In this document: piece after piece, positions 52,846 to 62,162 of the stretch
How the letters are laid out: each line of letters begins with the position of its first letter
How positions within the stretch are numbered: position 1 is the stretch's first letter
Assembly: GCF_000017405.1 (NCBI RefSeq)
Contig: NC_009667.1
Span: 1,281,001 to 1,345,000, forward strand
DNA: 64,000 nucleotides
Source: Brucella anthropi ATCC 49188
GTDB taxonomy: Bacteria > Pseudomonadota > Alphaproteobacteria > Rhizobiales > Rhizobiaceae
Reading direction: 5' to 3'
Program-made: the position numbers and the translations under genes
Notes under the pieces: generated by a model
Database searches by the model: none
Told to the model about the DNA's origin: nothing
What the model saw: only the letters and a program-made list of their open reading frames with translations

Positions 52846-53825
52846 GCGTTCCCGATCAATATACCTGCCGCCAGCACGAGGCCACCGCCCAGAACCACCT
52901 GAAGCACAGAGCGGAGGAACGGTGTTTCCATATAGCGGTTCTGGATGAATGCGATGGCCCAGAGTTCGAAGAAGACCAGAATCGCTGCGATGCTTGTGGC
53001 GGTCCAGAAATCCTTGATCAGGTAGGGCAGGGTATGACCAAGGCCGCCCAGCGTCGTCATGATACCGCAGGACAGGCCGCGCTTGATCGGCGAGCCTCGG
53101 CCCGAGAGCTTGCCGTCATCGTGGATGGCTTCGGTGAACCCCATCGAAATACCGGCGCCGACCGAGGCGGACAGGCCGACCAGAAAGGTCTGCCAGGTAT
53201 CCTGGGTCGCAAAGGCGGCGGCGAAGATCGGGGCAAGCGTTGAAACTGATCCGTCCATCAGGCCAGCAAGCCCGGGTTGGACATAGGTGAGGATGAACTG
53301 CTTGCGCTCGGCGGCGCGCTCCTCATCCTGCACATCGTCCGGCGTCAGTGTGTGTTCCAGCGACTCGGCCTTGGCTTCATGCTGCTTTTCCTGCTGGGCA
53401 AGGTCGCCCAGCAATTTGCGGGTGTCTGCATCGCTGACGCGTTTGGCCGCCTCGACATAGAAGCGGTGGGCCTGTTCCTCCATTTCCGATGCAGCTTCAC
53501 GCACCTTGTCGATGCCAAGCGGACGCACCAGCCAGTCCGGCTTGCGATCGTAATAGCCGCTGACATGCTCGCGGCGGATCAGCGGAATCCGGTCGCCAAA
53601 GCGGGCTTTGTGGCGTTCGATCAGCGCATCGCGATGTCCGTGTTCTTCTGCCGCCATCTGTTCGAAGATTTTCGCCGATTGCGGAAACTCGTCACGCAAG
53701 CCGTCGGCATAGGCGAGATAGATGCGTGCGTCGTCTTCTTCGGAGGATATGGCAAGCGCCAGAATTTCCTGTTCGGAAAGCGAATCGAAAGGGCGACGGT
53801 CGTTGCGGAAGAATCGGCTGAGCAT
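52842..53825 (-). CDS. mbfA: Membrane-bound ferritin-like iron exporter MbfA
   Basis: A 327-residue fusion of an N-terminal ferritin/erythrin-vacuolar iron domain (about 15-160, with ExxH motifs AAEEHGHRD and LAQQEKQHEAK) and a C-terminal VIT1-type transporter domain (about 170-327, starting FILTYVQPGLAGLMDGSVSTLAP). Rhizobial MbfA binds and exports iron and protects against iron and peroxide stress. An Irr-box palindrome immediately upstream indicates repression by Irr at low iron. Confidence 0.93.
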   Translation of the reverse strand: MLSRFFRNDRRPFDSLSEQEILALAISSEEDDARIYLAYADGLRDEFPQSAKIFEQMAAEEHGHRDALIERHKARFGDRIPLIRREHVSGYYDRKPDWLVRPLGIDKVREAASEMEEQAHRFYVEAAKRVSDADTRKLLGDLAQQEKQHEAKAESLEHTLTPDDVQDEERAAERKQFILTYVQPGLAGLMDGSVSTLAPIFAAAFATQDTWQTFLVGLSASVGAGISMGFTEAIHDDGKLSGRGSPIKRGLSCGIMTTLGGLGHTLPYLIKDFWTATSIAAILVFFELWAIAFIQNRYMETPFLRSVLQVVLGGGLVLAAGILIGNA

Positions 53826-53840
53826 TTCAGGAATCCAAAG

Positions 53841-53857
53841 TTTAGAATAGTTCTAAA
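53841..53857. promoter_or_regulatory. Irr box (iron control element) upstream of mbfA
   Basis: The perfect palindrome TTTAGAA-TAG-TTCTAAA lies 16 bases before the mbfA start, where a bound repressor would block transcription. The next gene is divergent and may share the site. The consensus is established for Irr in rhizobia. Confidence 0.8.
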
Positions 53858-53970
53858 ATATGCTTCGACATCTGGAAGTCAAGCCTTGCAGTGCATGCAC
53901 AATTGGCGCATTAAAACCCACCCGAAAAGATCGGCCCCACTGCGTAAACCACCAGAAAAGAATCGAATCG

Positions 53971-55323
53971 ATGGCATCGACGAATCTCCACGCAAGCAAC
54001 AGTCCCCGTCCGCTTAACCGGCAGGATTTCCGCACGCTCGGCCTTTCGGCTCTTGGTGGTGCGCTGGAGTTTTATGATTTCATCATCTTCGTGTTCTTTG
54101 CGAGTGTCATAGGTCATCTGTTTTTTCCGCCTGACATGCCCGACTGGCTGGTGCTGATCCAGACGTTCGGTATTTTCGCAGCCGGCTATCTGGTGCGGCC
54201 CATCGGTGGCATTGTACTGGCGCATTTCGGTGACAAGTTCGGCCGCAAGCGCGTCTTCGCCTTCTCGGTGTTTCTAATGTCGATCTCGACATTGGCCATG
54301 GCCTGCCTGCCAACCTATGCGACGCTGGGCGTTGGCGCGCCGATCCTGCTGATCGTCTTCCGCATGTTGCAGGGTGCTGCCATTGGCGGTGAAGTTCCGG
54401 GCGCATGGACCTTCGTGGCGGAACATGTGCCTGCCAATCGTGTCGGCATGGCGTGCGGTTTCCTGTGCTCTGGCCTCACGCTTGGCATCATGATCGGCTC
54501 GCTTATTGCGACGGCTATCAACTGGATTTTCACCCCGGAAGAACTGGCTGCTTATGCATGGCGTATTCCATTCTTCATCGGCGGTATCTTCGGCCTGTTT
54601 GCCGTTTATCTGCGCCGCTGGCTGGCTGAAACGCCGATCTTCACCGAGATGAAGAACAGCCATCTGCTCAAGGATAAGCTGCCGCTCGGCACTGTTCTGC
54701 GCAACCACATGCATGGCGTTATCATTTCCGTGCTGCTGACATGGATCTTGTCGGCAGGCATCGTGGTCACCACGCTGATGACCGCAACTTTCCTGCAGAA
54801 ACTTTATGGCTACACGCCTTTGCAGTCGCTTGCCGCCACAAGCTTCGGCACGCTGTTCCTGATGTTCGGAACTGTGAGCGCAGGCGCGATTGTCGACCGC
54901 ATTGGCAGCGGACGTTTCTTCGCTGTTGCAGGCATTTTCTTCGGTGTTGCGACTTTCGTGTTCTACACCTATGCGGCGGTTTCCCTGCCGGTCCTGTTTG
55001 CACTTTACGCTGTGATGGGGCTTTCGGTCGGCATGGTTGGTGCAGTGCCTTATGTGATGGTACGCGCATTCCCGGCACCGGTTCGCTTCTCGGGTCTGTC
55101 GTTTTCCTACAATGTTTCCTATGCGGTCTTTGGTGGTCTGACGCCGGTGATCGTGACGTCGCTTCTGGCGGTCAATCCGATGGCACATGCCTGGTATCTG
55201 GTGTTCATCGCTGCCCTGACCTGTGGCCTTGGTCTTTACCTGATGGCTCGCAGCGATCAGGTTGAAGGTGAGATCGGTCTGACGGAGCTTTCGACCGGGA
55301 CTGCGGTTCCACAGCCGAACTAA
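53971..55323 (+). CDS. MHS-family MFS transporter (metabolite:proton symporter)
   Basis: A 450-residue major facilitator protein with 12 predicted helices. MHS family marks are LGGALEFYDFIIFVFFA, the loop GDKFGRKRVFAFS, and AAIGGEVPGAWTFVAEHVPANRVG. MHS members (KgtP, ProP, ShiA) import organic acids or osmolytes; the substrate is not decidable here. The ATG giving MASTNLHAS is chosen although the ribosome site is weak; longer in-frame starts reach into the Irr-box region. Confidence 0.9.
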   Translation: MASTNLHASNSPRPLNRQDFRTLGLSALGGALEFYDFIIFVFFASVIGHLFFPPDMPDWLVLIQTFGIFAAGYLVRPIGGIVLAHFGDKFGRKRVFAFSVFLMSISTLAMACLPTYATLGVGAPILLIVFRMLQGAAIGGEVPGAWTFVAEHVPANRVGMACGFLCSGLTLGIMIGSLIATAINWIFTPEELAAYAWRIPFFIGGIFGLFAVYLRRWLAETPIFTEMKNSHLLKDKLPLGTVLRNHMHGVIISVLLTWILSAGIVVTTLMTATFLQKLYGYTPLQSLAATSFGTLFLMFGTVSAGAIVDRIGSGRFFAVAGIFFGVATFVFYTYAAVSLPVLFALYAVMGLSVGMVGAVPYVMVRAFPAPVRFSGLSFSYNVSYAVFGGLTPVIVTSLLAVNPMAHAWYLVFIAALTCGLGLYLMARSDQVEGEIGLTELSTGTAVPQPN

Positions 55324-55324
55324 T

Positions 55325-55352
55325 AAAAAGGGCCGCGAAAGCGGCCCTTTTT
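55325..55352. terminator. Bidirectional terminator after the MFS gene
   Basis: The hairpin AAAAAGGGCCGCGAAAGCGGCCCTTTTTC lies between convergent genes, with A and T runs on both sides. Confidence 0.85.
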
Positions 55353-55355
55353 CAA

Positions 55356-55850
55356 TCAGAGAATTTTCTGCATGAAGGTAAGATCGAGCCAGCGCCCGAA
55401 TTTCTGGCCGACCTGTTTCAGTGTGCCGCAATCCTCAAAGCCCTGCGATTTATGCAGCGCGATGGAAGCGGCATTGCCCGCTTCGATACCGGCAATCAGC
55501 ACATGCACCTTGCGCTCGCGCGCTTCGTCCACAAGCTCGGTCAGGAGCGCGCGTCCGATGCCGCCGCCGCGGGCGTCACTCGCCACATAGATCGAAAGTT
55601 CGGATGAGTGGCGAAAACCCTCGAACGGACGGAACGGGCCATAGCTCGCATAGCCAACGACCTGCCCTTCGCGTTCGGCCACCAGAACCGGAAAGCCATC
55701 GCGATTGCGGCCCTTGAGCCATTCGCGACGGTTTTCCAGATCGACGAGCGTTTCATTCCAGATGGCGAGCGTGTTCTGAACTGCATCATTATAGATGGCG
55801 AGCAGGGCAGGGAGATCGGTTTCCGTCGCGTGGCGGATGAGGAGGGTCAT
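55356..55850 (-). CDS. GNAT acetyltransferase of the Pat/YncA (phosphinothricin-type) group
   Basis: A 164-residue acetyltransferase. IRHATETDLPALLAIYNDAV is the typical start of this group. The acetyl-CoA loop is ARGGGIGRALLTELVDEAR, followed by GIEAGNAASIALHKSQGFEDCGTLKQVGQKFGRWLDL. Members acetylate phosphinothricin, methionine sulfoximine or related amines; annotation as a resistance enzyme would be over-specific. Confidence 0.9.
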   Translation of the reverse strand: MTLLIRHATETDLPALLAIYNDAVQNTLAIWNETLVDLENRREWLKGRNRDGFPVLVAEREGQVVGYASYGPFRPFEGFRHSSELSIYVASDARGGGIGRALLTELVDEARERKVHVLIAGIEAGNAASIALHKSQGFEDCGTLKQVGQKFGRWLDLTFMQKIL

Positions 55851-55922
55851 TTCAGAACCTTATTGAACAAGAAAACGGCGGGATTTCTCCCGCCGTATCC
55901 GATCATTTGCAAGTGAAAAGAA

Positions 55923-58109
55923 TCACCCTTGAGCTTTCAGTTCCAAACGGCGGCGATGCAGGACTGGCTCGGTGTAGCCGTTCGGCTGCTCGCGGCCCTT
56001 GAAGACCAGATCGCATGCGGCCTGGAAGGCAATCGACTTGTCGAAGTCAGCGGCCATCGGGCGGTAGAGGGCATCGCCTTCGTTCTGCTTGTCGACGACG
56101 GCTGCCATGCGCTTCATGGTTTCCATCACTTGGGCTTCCGAAACGACGCCATGATAGAGCCAGTTGGCGATGTGCTGTGCGGAGATGCGCAGCGTTGCGC
56201 GGTCTTCCATCAGGCCGACATTGTTGATGTCCGGAACCTTCGAGCAGCCAACGCCCTGATCGACCCAGCGCACGACGTAGCCCAGAATGCCTTGCGCGTT
56301 ATTGTCGATTTCGTGCTGGATATCTTCCGGCGTCCAGTTCGGGCGGGTTGCGACCGGCACCGACAGAATGTCGTCGAGCTTGGCGCGCGGACGGCTCTTC
56401 AGCTTTGCCTGAACGGCAGCAACATCCACCTGATGATAGTGGGTCGCGTGAAGGGTGGCAGCGGTCGGCGACGGCACCCATGCGGTATTCGCTCCGGCCT
56501 TCGGATGGGCGATTTTCTGTTCCAGCATGGCTGCCATCAGGTCCGGCATGGCCCACATGCCCTTGCCAATCTGCGCATGGCCGGAAAGGCCGCATTCGAG
56601 ACCGATATCGACATTCCACTGTTCGTAAGCACCGATCCAAGCGGCCTGCTTCATATCGCCCTTGCGGATCATCGGGCCTGCTTCCATCGAGGTATGGATC
56701 TCGTCGCCGGTGCGGTCAAGGAAGCCGGTATTGATGAAGACGACACGTTCCTTGGCGGCGCGGATCGCTTCCTTGAGGTTAACCGTGGTGCGGCGTTCCT
56801 CGTCCATGATGCCGATTTTAAGCGTGTTCGGCTTCATGCCGAGCATTTCTTCGGTACGGGTGAAGATTTCGTTGGCGAAAGCCACTTCTTCCGGGCCGTG
56901 CATCTTCGGCTTTACGATATAGACCGAGCCTTCGCGCGAATTCATGTGGCGACCATTGGGGCCGATATCGTGCAGCGCGATCAGGCTGGTGAAGGCTGCA
57001 TCCATGATACCTTCCGGCACTTCATGGCCGTCGGCATCAATGATTGCCGGATTGGTCATGAGGTGGCCGACATTGCGCACCAGCATCAGGGAGCGGCCCT
57101 TGAGCGACAGCGTGGAACCGTCCGCAGCCTTGTAGCTGCGGTCGCCATTGAGGCGGCGGGTCATCTGCTTGCCGTTCTTCTCGAACGTGTCTTCCAGCTT
57201 GCCGTTCATCAGGCCGAGCCAGTTGCGATAAACCGCAACCTTGTCTTCGGCATCGACGGCAGCAATCGAATCTTCGCAATCTTGAATCGTGCTGACGGCA
57301 GATTCCAGAACCACATCGGCAATATGGGCCGGGTCGGTCTTGCCGATCGGATGGTCCGCATTGACGACGATGTCGACATGCATGTTGTTCTTGGCCAGCA
57401 GTACATTGGTCGGGGCGGCTGCGTCGCCATTATAACCCTTGAACTGGTTGGCATCCTTGAGCGCCGTTGCCGAACCGTCGGTCAGCTTGATTTCAAGTTT
57501 GCCGTCCTTGACGGCGAGACCGGCGACATTGGCCCAGTTGCCGGTGGCAAGCGGTGCGCTTTCATCGAGGAAGTTTTTCGCCCAGGCGATGACCTTTTCG
57601 CCACGCTTCGGATTGTAGCCCTTGCCCTTTTCCCCGCCGTCGGCATCGGAAATCGCGTCGGTGCCGTAGAGCGCATCATAGAGCGAACCCCAGCGCGCAT
57701 TAGCGGCGTTGAGCGCGTAGCGGGCATTCATCACCGGAACGACAAGCTGCGGGCCAGCGATATGGGTGATTTCCGGATCGACATTGGTGGTCGAAACCGA
57801 GAACTCTCCGCCTTCCGGCAGGAGATAGCCGATGTTCTTCAGGAACTGCTGGTAATCGGCCTGGCTGTAGCCCTTGTCGCGGTTCTGCTTGTACCAGGCA
57901 TCGATCTTGGCCTGCAGGTCGTCACGCTTGGCAAGGAGGGCGCGGTTCTTCGGTGCGAGATCGCGGATGATGGCGGCAAAGCCCTTCCAGAACTTTTCCG
58001 GCTCCACACCGGTTCCAGGAGCAGCTTCCTTGGCCAGAAATTCCACCAGTTCAGGGGCAACGCGCAAGCCTTCTATCTCAACGTAATTACCGGCTTTCTG
58101 AGAAACCAT
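55923..58109 (-). CDS. glcB: Malate synthase G
   Basis: Malate synthase condenses glyoxylate with acetyl-CoA to malate, completing the glyoxylate shunt. The protein has 728 residues, the size of the monomeric G isoform. [20 protein letters not shown] opens the protein. The catalytic barrel contains [29 protein letters not shown] and [18 protein letters not shown]. The [25 protein letters not shown] segment is near the C-terminus. An isocitrate lyase gene is not in the window. Confidence 0.96.
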   Translation of the reverse strand: MVSQKAGNYVEIEGLRVAPELVEFLAKEAAPGTGVEPEKFWKGFAAIIRDLAPKNRALLAKRDDLQAKIDAWYKQNRDKGYSQADYQQFLKNIGYLLPEGGEFSVSTTNVDPEITHIAGPQLVVPVMNARYALNAANARWGSLYDALYGTDAISDADGGEKGKGYNPKRGEKVIAWAKNFLDESAPLATGNWANVAGLAVKDGKLEIKLTDGSATALKDANQFKGYNGDAAAPTNVLLAKNNMHVDIVVNADHPIGKTDPAHIADVVLESAVSTIQDCEDSIAAVDAEDKVAVYRNWLGLMNGKLEDTFEKNGKQMTRRLNGDRSYKAADGSTLSLKGRSLMLVRNVGHLMTNPAIIDADGHEVPEGIMDAAFTSLIALHDIGPNGRHMNSREGSVYIVKPKMHGPEEVAFANEIFTRTEEMLGMKPNTLKIGIMDEERRTTVNLKEAIRAAKERVVFINTGFLDRTGDEIHTSMEAGPMIRKGDMKQAAWIGAYEQWNVDIGLECGLSGHAQIGKGMWAMPDLMAAMLEQKIAHPKAGANTAWVPSPTAATLHATHYHQVDVAAVQAKLKSRPRAKLDDILSVPVATRPNWTPEDIQHEIDNNAQGILGYVVRWVDQGVGCSKVPDINNVGLMEDRATLRISAQHIANWLYHGVVSEAQVMETMKRMAAVVDKQNEGDALYRPMAADFDKSIAFQAACDLVFKGREQPNGYTEPVLHRRRLELKAQG

Positions 58110-58251
58110 GGCTCTGCCTCCTTCAAAATAAACAAATCTACCGCCGGCACTCTTCAGTGCCAGCTATCATGTTGCCTTTGAACCGCTTTGGTGTGCTTTC
58201 GTCAATCGGTGCGTGGGCACATCATCTGTGACGCTGCGGCGAAAATAGCTT

Positions 58252-59127
58252 TTATAGGGACAGCTTGGCGCGAATATCGTCGGGCGTAAAGCCTTGTTCG
58301 CGCAATGATGCGAGCGCTGTATCCTGCCGGCTTTTCGACAGTTTCATCCCGTCGTCGCCCAGCACCAGATCGTGATGGTGATAAAGCGGCTCGGGCAGGC
58401 CGAGCAGCTTCTGCAGCAGCCGGTGCACGGATGTCGCGTGAAACAGATCGTGCCCGCGCACGACATGGGTGATGCCCTGCAAGGCATCGTCCACGACAAC
58501 GGAGAGGTGATAGCTGGTTGGTGTGTCCTTGCGGGCAATCACCACGTCGCCCCATTGCGCTGGATCGGCGTTCACGCGTCCGGTCTCGCCATCCGGCCCC
58601 GCGCCGCTTTCGTTCCAGAAGAGCGCTTCGCCAGCCATGTCGAGTGCTTTCTCCATATTGAGCCGCCAGGCATAGGACATGCCCGAGGCGATACGCTCCA
58701 TCTGTTCCTTTTCGGTCAGATCGCGCTCGCTTTGCGGATAGAGCGGTGTTCCATCCGGGTCGGAAGGCCAGTCCTTGCCCTTGGCGAAAGCTTCGCCGAT
58801 CCGCTCGCGAACTTCGCCCCGGCTGAGAAATGCCGGATAGACGAGGCCCTTGTCGGCAAGTTTGGTCAGGGCGTTGCGATATTCGCCGAAATGTTCCGAC
58901 TGGCGGCGCACAGGGGTTTCCCATGTCAGGCCAAGCCAGCGGAGATCGTCGTAAATGCCTTGTTCCAGCGCAGGCGTACAGCGTGCTGTGTCGATATCTT
59001 CCATGCGCAGCAGGAAGCGCCCGTTGCTCTTTTTGGCCATATCTGCGTTCAGAAGAGCGGAATAGGCATGGCCAAGGTGAAGCTGGCCATTGGGACTCGG
59101 AGCAAAGCGGAACACAGGTGCGGTCAT
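58252..59127 (-). CDS. gluQ: Glutamyl-Q tRNA(Asp) synthetase
   Basis: GluQ is a GluRS paralogue that attaches glutamate to queuosine at position 34 of tRNA-Asp. The protein has 291 residues, lacking the anticodon-binding domain of GluRS. The class I motifs are FAPSPNGQLHLGHAYSALLN (HIGH type) and KLSKS (KMSKS type). The ATG giving MTAPVFRFAPS is chosen; the frame is open far upstream and overlaps the divergent glycosylase gene, which argues against longer starts. Confidence 0.93.
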   Translation of the reverse strand: MTAPVFRFAPSPNGQLHLGHAYSALLNADMAKKSNGRFLLRMEDIDTARCTPALEQGIYDDLRWLGLTWETPVRRQSEHFGEYRNALTKLADKGLVYPAFLSRGEVRERIGEAFAKGKDWPSDPDGTPLYPQSERDLTEKEQMERIASGMSYAWRLNMEKALDMAGEALFWNESGAGPDGETGRVNADPAQWGDVVIARKDTPTSYHLSVVVDDALQGITHVVRGHDLFHATSVHRLLQKLLGLPEPLYHHHDLVLGDDGMKLSKSRQDTALASLREQGFTPDDIRAKLSL

Positions 59128-59215
59128 GGTGTTTTCAATGTCAGTTGCCGGTGTCAGTTGAATGTCATCTGATTCCATTGGTACGTTGTGCACCGAGAGA
59201 ATGAAAGGCTGTGCG

Positions 59216-59860
59216 ATGCGGCGGATCGATACATTGAGCGATATTGAGGCGGGGCTGGAGGCTCTGGTTCTCGCCGATATTCGGCTGGCCGATATTCGGA
59301 GCCGGTCCCATGCGGTGCCGCTACGCCGGTCCGAACCCGGATTTGAAAGTCTGGCATCCATCATTGTCGCACAACAGGTTTCGACGGCCAGTGCCACCGC
59401 GATCTGGGCCCGGCTGAAACAGGCCATCGATCCGCTGACGCCCGAAACCTATATTGCGGGCGGGGAGGAGGCTTGGCGTTTTGCTGGTCTCTCGCGTCCC
59501 AAGCAGAGAACGCTGTTTGCCTTGAGTGAAGCTTTGGCAGAAGGGGCAATCGACCTGCATGGGCTTTGCGATCTGCCTGCCGAAGAAGCGATCGCGGCAC
59601 TGACGGCCATCAAAGGCATCGGCCCATGGACGGCGGAGGTCTATCTTCTGTTTGCTGCCGGTCATCCGGACGTGTTTCCGGCTGGCGATGTGGCCTTGCA
59701 GACGGCTGTTGGCCACGCCTTTGCCCATGAGATCCGGCCCGATGCTGTTGCCCTTCGCAAGCTGGCGGAAGACTGGGCGCCATGGCGCGGCGTGGCGGCG
59801 CGATTGTTCTGGGCTTATTATGCGGCGATCAAGGGGCGTGAAGCGGCGCCACTTTTATAG
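59216..59860 (+). CDS. DNA-3-methyladenine glycosylase II-type protein
   Basis: A 214-residue HhH-GPD glycosylase of the AlkA group, which excises alkylated purines. LASIIVAQQVSTASATAIW is the N-terminal helix pair. The helix-hairpin-helix plus catalytic region is LTAIKGIGPWTAEVYLLFAAG and HPDVFPAGDVALQ, where the aspartate in the last segment is catalytic. It lacks the N-terminal TATA-like domain of E. coli AlkA. An ATG at 59201 is an alternative start. Confidence 0.88.
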   Translation: MRRIDTLSDIEAGLEALVLADIRLADIRSRSHAVPLRRSEPGFESLASIIVAQQVSTASATAIWARLKQAIDPLTPETYIAGGEEAWRFAGLSRPKQRTLFALSEALAEGAIDLHGLCDLPAEEAIAALTAIKGIGPWTAEVYLLFAAGHPDVFPAGDVALQTAVGHAFAHEIRPDAVALRKLAEDWAPWRGVAARLFWAYYAAIKGREAAPLL

Positions 59861-60229
59861 ATGCTGCTGTAAAACTTGCGTGTTTCCCGAAGCATAAATG
59901 CGTTTCCGCTTCACAATCCTGTCACGTCGGGCTTACATTATCCGCATCGGCTGATGACGGAATTTCGATTCGCGGAAGCTTGATTTTCTGCTGATTGCAG
60001 TCCCGTCCTTAGAGCGCCGTGCGCCCTATGGGGCGCACAAAGGTGCTCTAATTATTTGAGAATACGCATCGGGCTTTTCAAAAATCGATTTCGATTTTTG
60101 GACCGATGCGTGGAAGGTTGGAGCGTCGTTGTTGCGCCCAAATGGACGCGCGGCGCTTCGATGAAAGCGCAATTCCGCATGGAGAGCCATTTCGCCCTTT
60201 TTCGGAGTTGCTCTGAAGGAGGTGCGCCC
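59861..60229. other. Intergenic region before the HNH gene
   Basis: A 369-bp stretch. Apart from the nested hairpins at 60011-60110 I see no gene. An open plus-strand frame continues upstream of the HNH gene, but it runs through the hairpins and is not family-like. Confidence 0.4.
60011..60110. repeat. Two nested hairpins in the HNH gene upstream region
   Basis: First: GTGCGCCC-TATG-GGGCGCAC within GAGCGC..GTGCTC ends. Second: GCATCGG..CCGATGC enclosing CAAAAATCG-ATTT-CGATTTTTG, a long stem of over 15 pairs. Both resemble intergenic palindromic elements but differ from families A and B. Confidence 0.65.
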
Positions 60230-60802
60230 TTGACTGTTGCCGTCTCGCCCAGAACCGTCTCGACCAGTGGCTTGCCCGCGCTGGTTCTGAACGCTGATTA
60301 CCGTCCGCTCAGCTATTATCCCCTGTCGCTCTGGTCCTGGCAGGATGCGATCAAGGCGGTGTTTCTCGAACGCGTGAACATTGTGGCGGAATACGATCAC
60401 ATCGTTTCCTCACCATCGTTCTCCATGCGCGTTCCGAGCGTGATTTGCCTGAAGGATTATGTGAAGCCGCCGCGCTATCCTGCGTTCACGCGCTTCAACG
60501 TCTTTTTGCGTGATCGTTTCGAGTGCCAGTATTGCGGCTCGCCGCATGACCTGACCTTCGATCACGTTACCCCGCGTTGCCATGGCGGCGAGACGACGTG
60601 GGAAAATGTGGTCGCCGCCTGTTCACCATGCAATCTGCGCAAGGGCGGAATGATGCCCGCCGTCGCGCATATGTGGCCGCGCCAGAAGCCAGCCATGCCG
60701 ACTGTGCAGGACCTGCACAATAACGGCCGCCTTTTCCCACCCAACCATCTGCACGATAGCTGGCTCGATTTTCTTTACTGGGATGTCGAACTGGAGCCCT
60801 GA
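60230..60802 (+). CDS. HNH endonuclease domain protein (TTG start)
   Basis: A 190-residue protein with an HNH motif: a zinc-binding CQYCG, FDHVTPRCHGGETTWENVV, and CSPCNLRKGG, the McrA/HNH zinc-finger type. The N-terminal part (LPALVLNADYRPLSYYPLSLWSWQDAIKAVF) is characteristic of a widespread bacterial family. The start is TTG: a perfect AAGGAGG site lies seven bases upstream, while the earlier ATGs have none and lie in hairpin DNA. Its DNA target is unknown. Confidence 0.88.
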   Translation: MTVAVSPRTVSTSGLPALVLNADYRPLSYYPLSLWSWQDAIKAVFLERVNIVAEYDHIVSSPSFSMRVPSVICLKDYVKPPRYPAFTRFNVFLRDRFECQYCGSPHDLTFDHVTPRCHGGETTWENVVAACSPCNLRKGGMMPAVAHMWPRQKPAMPTVQDLHNNGRLFPPNHLHDSWLDFLYWDVELEP

Positions 60803-60821
60803 TCCCTATAGTTTCCCGCTT

Positions 60822-61346
60822 TTACTTCCCACTTTTCGCAAAAGCGCCGTAGTAGCCGATAGCTGCAAAGAGCAGGCTTGCGACGACGTTCCATCCGGCA
60901 AAGGACAGGCCGAGGAAGTGGCCCGGCGCGCTGTCGCATGCGGGCGGACGCGTCGAATTGAGGTCGCTCAGGAGATTGCCTGCATCCAGCGTGACTTTCA
61001 TTGTCGCGGCACTGCAATCAACCGGTCCCGGCCAGTATTTCAGTTCAACGCCGGTATGATAGATGGCAAGCGCCAGCCCGAAGGTCATCAAGAGTGCGCC
61101 GATCAGGATAAGACCGCGCGTCAGGATCGGGGGCCATTTCAGGCCGTAGGAGACCCAAGCTGCAGCCAGAACCGGAACGCCGATATAGTAAGGCGTGCGC
61201 TGTTCGAGACAGAGCTTGCAGGGCATGAAGCCAGCCAGATGCTCGAAGCCCAGTGCCGTGCCGACAGTTGCGGCGAGGCCGATGGTCATGATGCCTGCGG
61301 TCCATGCCTGTGTTTTGCCGACCGGATTATTGAGTGCAAACGCCAT
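60822..61346 (-). CDS. dsbB: Disulfide bond formation protein DsbB
   Basis: DsbB reoxidises DsbA and passes electrons to quinone. The 174-residue protein has four transmembrane helices. The first periplasmic loop holds the CxxC pair in MPCKLCLEQRTPYY, and the second loop the cysteine pair in VDCSAA and PPACDSAPG. The arrangement is standard for DsbB/DsbI. No dsbA gene is adjacent. Confidence 0.9.
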   Translation of the reverse strand: MAFALNNPVGKTQAWTAGIMTIGLAATVGTALGFEHLAGFMPCKLCLEQRTPYYIGVPVLAAAWVSYGLKWPPILTRGLILIGALLMTFGLALAIYHTGVELKYWPGPVDCSAATMKVTLDAGNLLSDLNSTRPPACDSAPGHFLGLSFAGWNVVASLLFAAIGYYGAFAKSGK

Positions 61347-61437
61347 ATGGGATTCCCTGAAAAGGCTCTCTTATTCTTAAGGCAAACTGCTTGCTTGTCT
61401 CCAAGCAATTTATTTTGACCGAGTTTGGGCGAACCGC

Positions 61438-62028
61438 TCAGGCGTGAAGATATTTCACAGCAAAGAAGAGCGCGATCAGGACGACAGCTACGAGACTTGC
61501 GATCAGGCCAAGACGCTTTTCGATGAAATCGCGGATCGGTTCGCCATAACGGCGCAGCAGCCAGGCGAGGAAATAGAAACGCGCACCGCGCGCAACGATC
61601 GCCGATGCGATGAAGAGCCAGATATTGATGCCAGCTGCACCGGACAGGATCGTCACCACCTTGATCGGCGGCAGATGTGCAAGGCCGGAGGTGATCAGCA
61701 TCAATAGAATGGTGTCGGCGCTGGTTGTACCGCGCAATTGCTCGAACGTGTCGAGCTTGCCGTACATCTCGAGTACCGGTTTGGCGATCTGCTCGTAGGC
61801 ATGATAGCCGAGATACCAGCCCGCAATGCCGCCAAGGACGGAAGCCACTGTTGCGATGAAGGCATAACGCCAGGCGCGTTCGGGGCGGGCAAGTGCCATG
61901 GGCAGAAACAGGACGTCGGCGGGGACAAGAAAGACCGAGCTTTCTACAAAGGCGATGATGGCGAGCCACCATTCGGCGGATTTTCTTGCGGCAAGCGAAA
62001 TCGTCCAGTCGTAAAGGCGGCGCAGCAT
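61438..62028 (-). CDS. DedA/YqaA family inner-membrane protein
   Basis: A 196-residue membrane protein of the SNARE-associated/DedA superfamily, YqaA type. ESSVFLVPADVLFLPMALARP and ATVASVLGGIAGWYLGYHAYE are the family motifs, followed by a conserved glycine/arginine loop (GAAGINIWLFIASAIVARGARF). Members are implicated in phospholipid transport across the inner membrane; the precise cargo here is unknown. It lies 92 bp upstream of dsbB on the same strand, possibly co-transcribed. Confidence 0.85.
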   Translation of the reverse strand: MLRRLYDWTISLAARKSAEWWLAIIAFVESSVFLVPADVLFLPMALARPERAWRYAFIATVASVLGGIAGWYLGYHAYEQIAKPVLEMYGKLDTFEQLRGTTSADTILLMLITSGLAHLPPIKVVTILSGAAGINIWLFIASAIVARGARFYFLAWLLRRYGEPIRDFIEKRLGLIASLVAVVLIALFFAVKYLHA

Positions 62029-62086
62029 ATATTTTCCGGATTATCTTTGGCGGAAGCCATATTAGTAGTTGCACCGTCTATAAATA

Positions 62087-62122
62087 AAAAAGATGGCGCG
62101 AACAATGCGCGCCATCTTTTTT
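62087..62122. terminator. Rho-independent terminator after gabD
   Basis: Near-perfect arms AAAAAAGATGGCGCG / CGCGCCATCTTTTTT with a seven-base loop. It lies 41 bases beyond the gabD stop on the minus strand. Confidence 0.85.
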
Positions 62123-62162
62123 GACACTGCTTTCCAGGGAACGGTATGGAAAACAGCGGTTT

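Noticed and set aside
55929..58181. 750-codon plus-strand frame opposite glcB
   Set aside because: Antisense to malate synthase G, which has all family motifs. No domain in the shadow frame.
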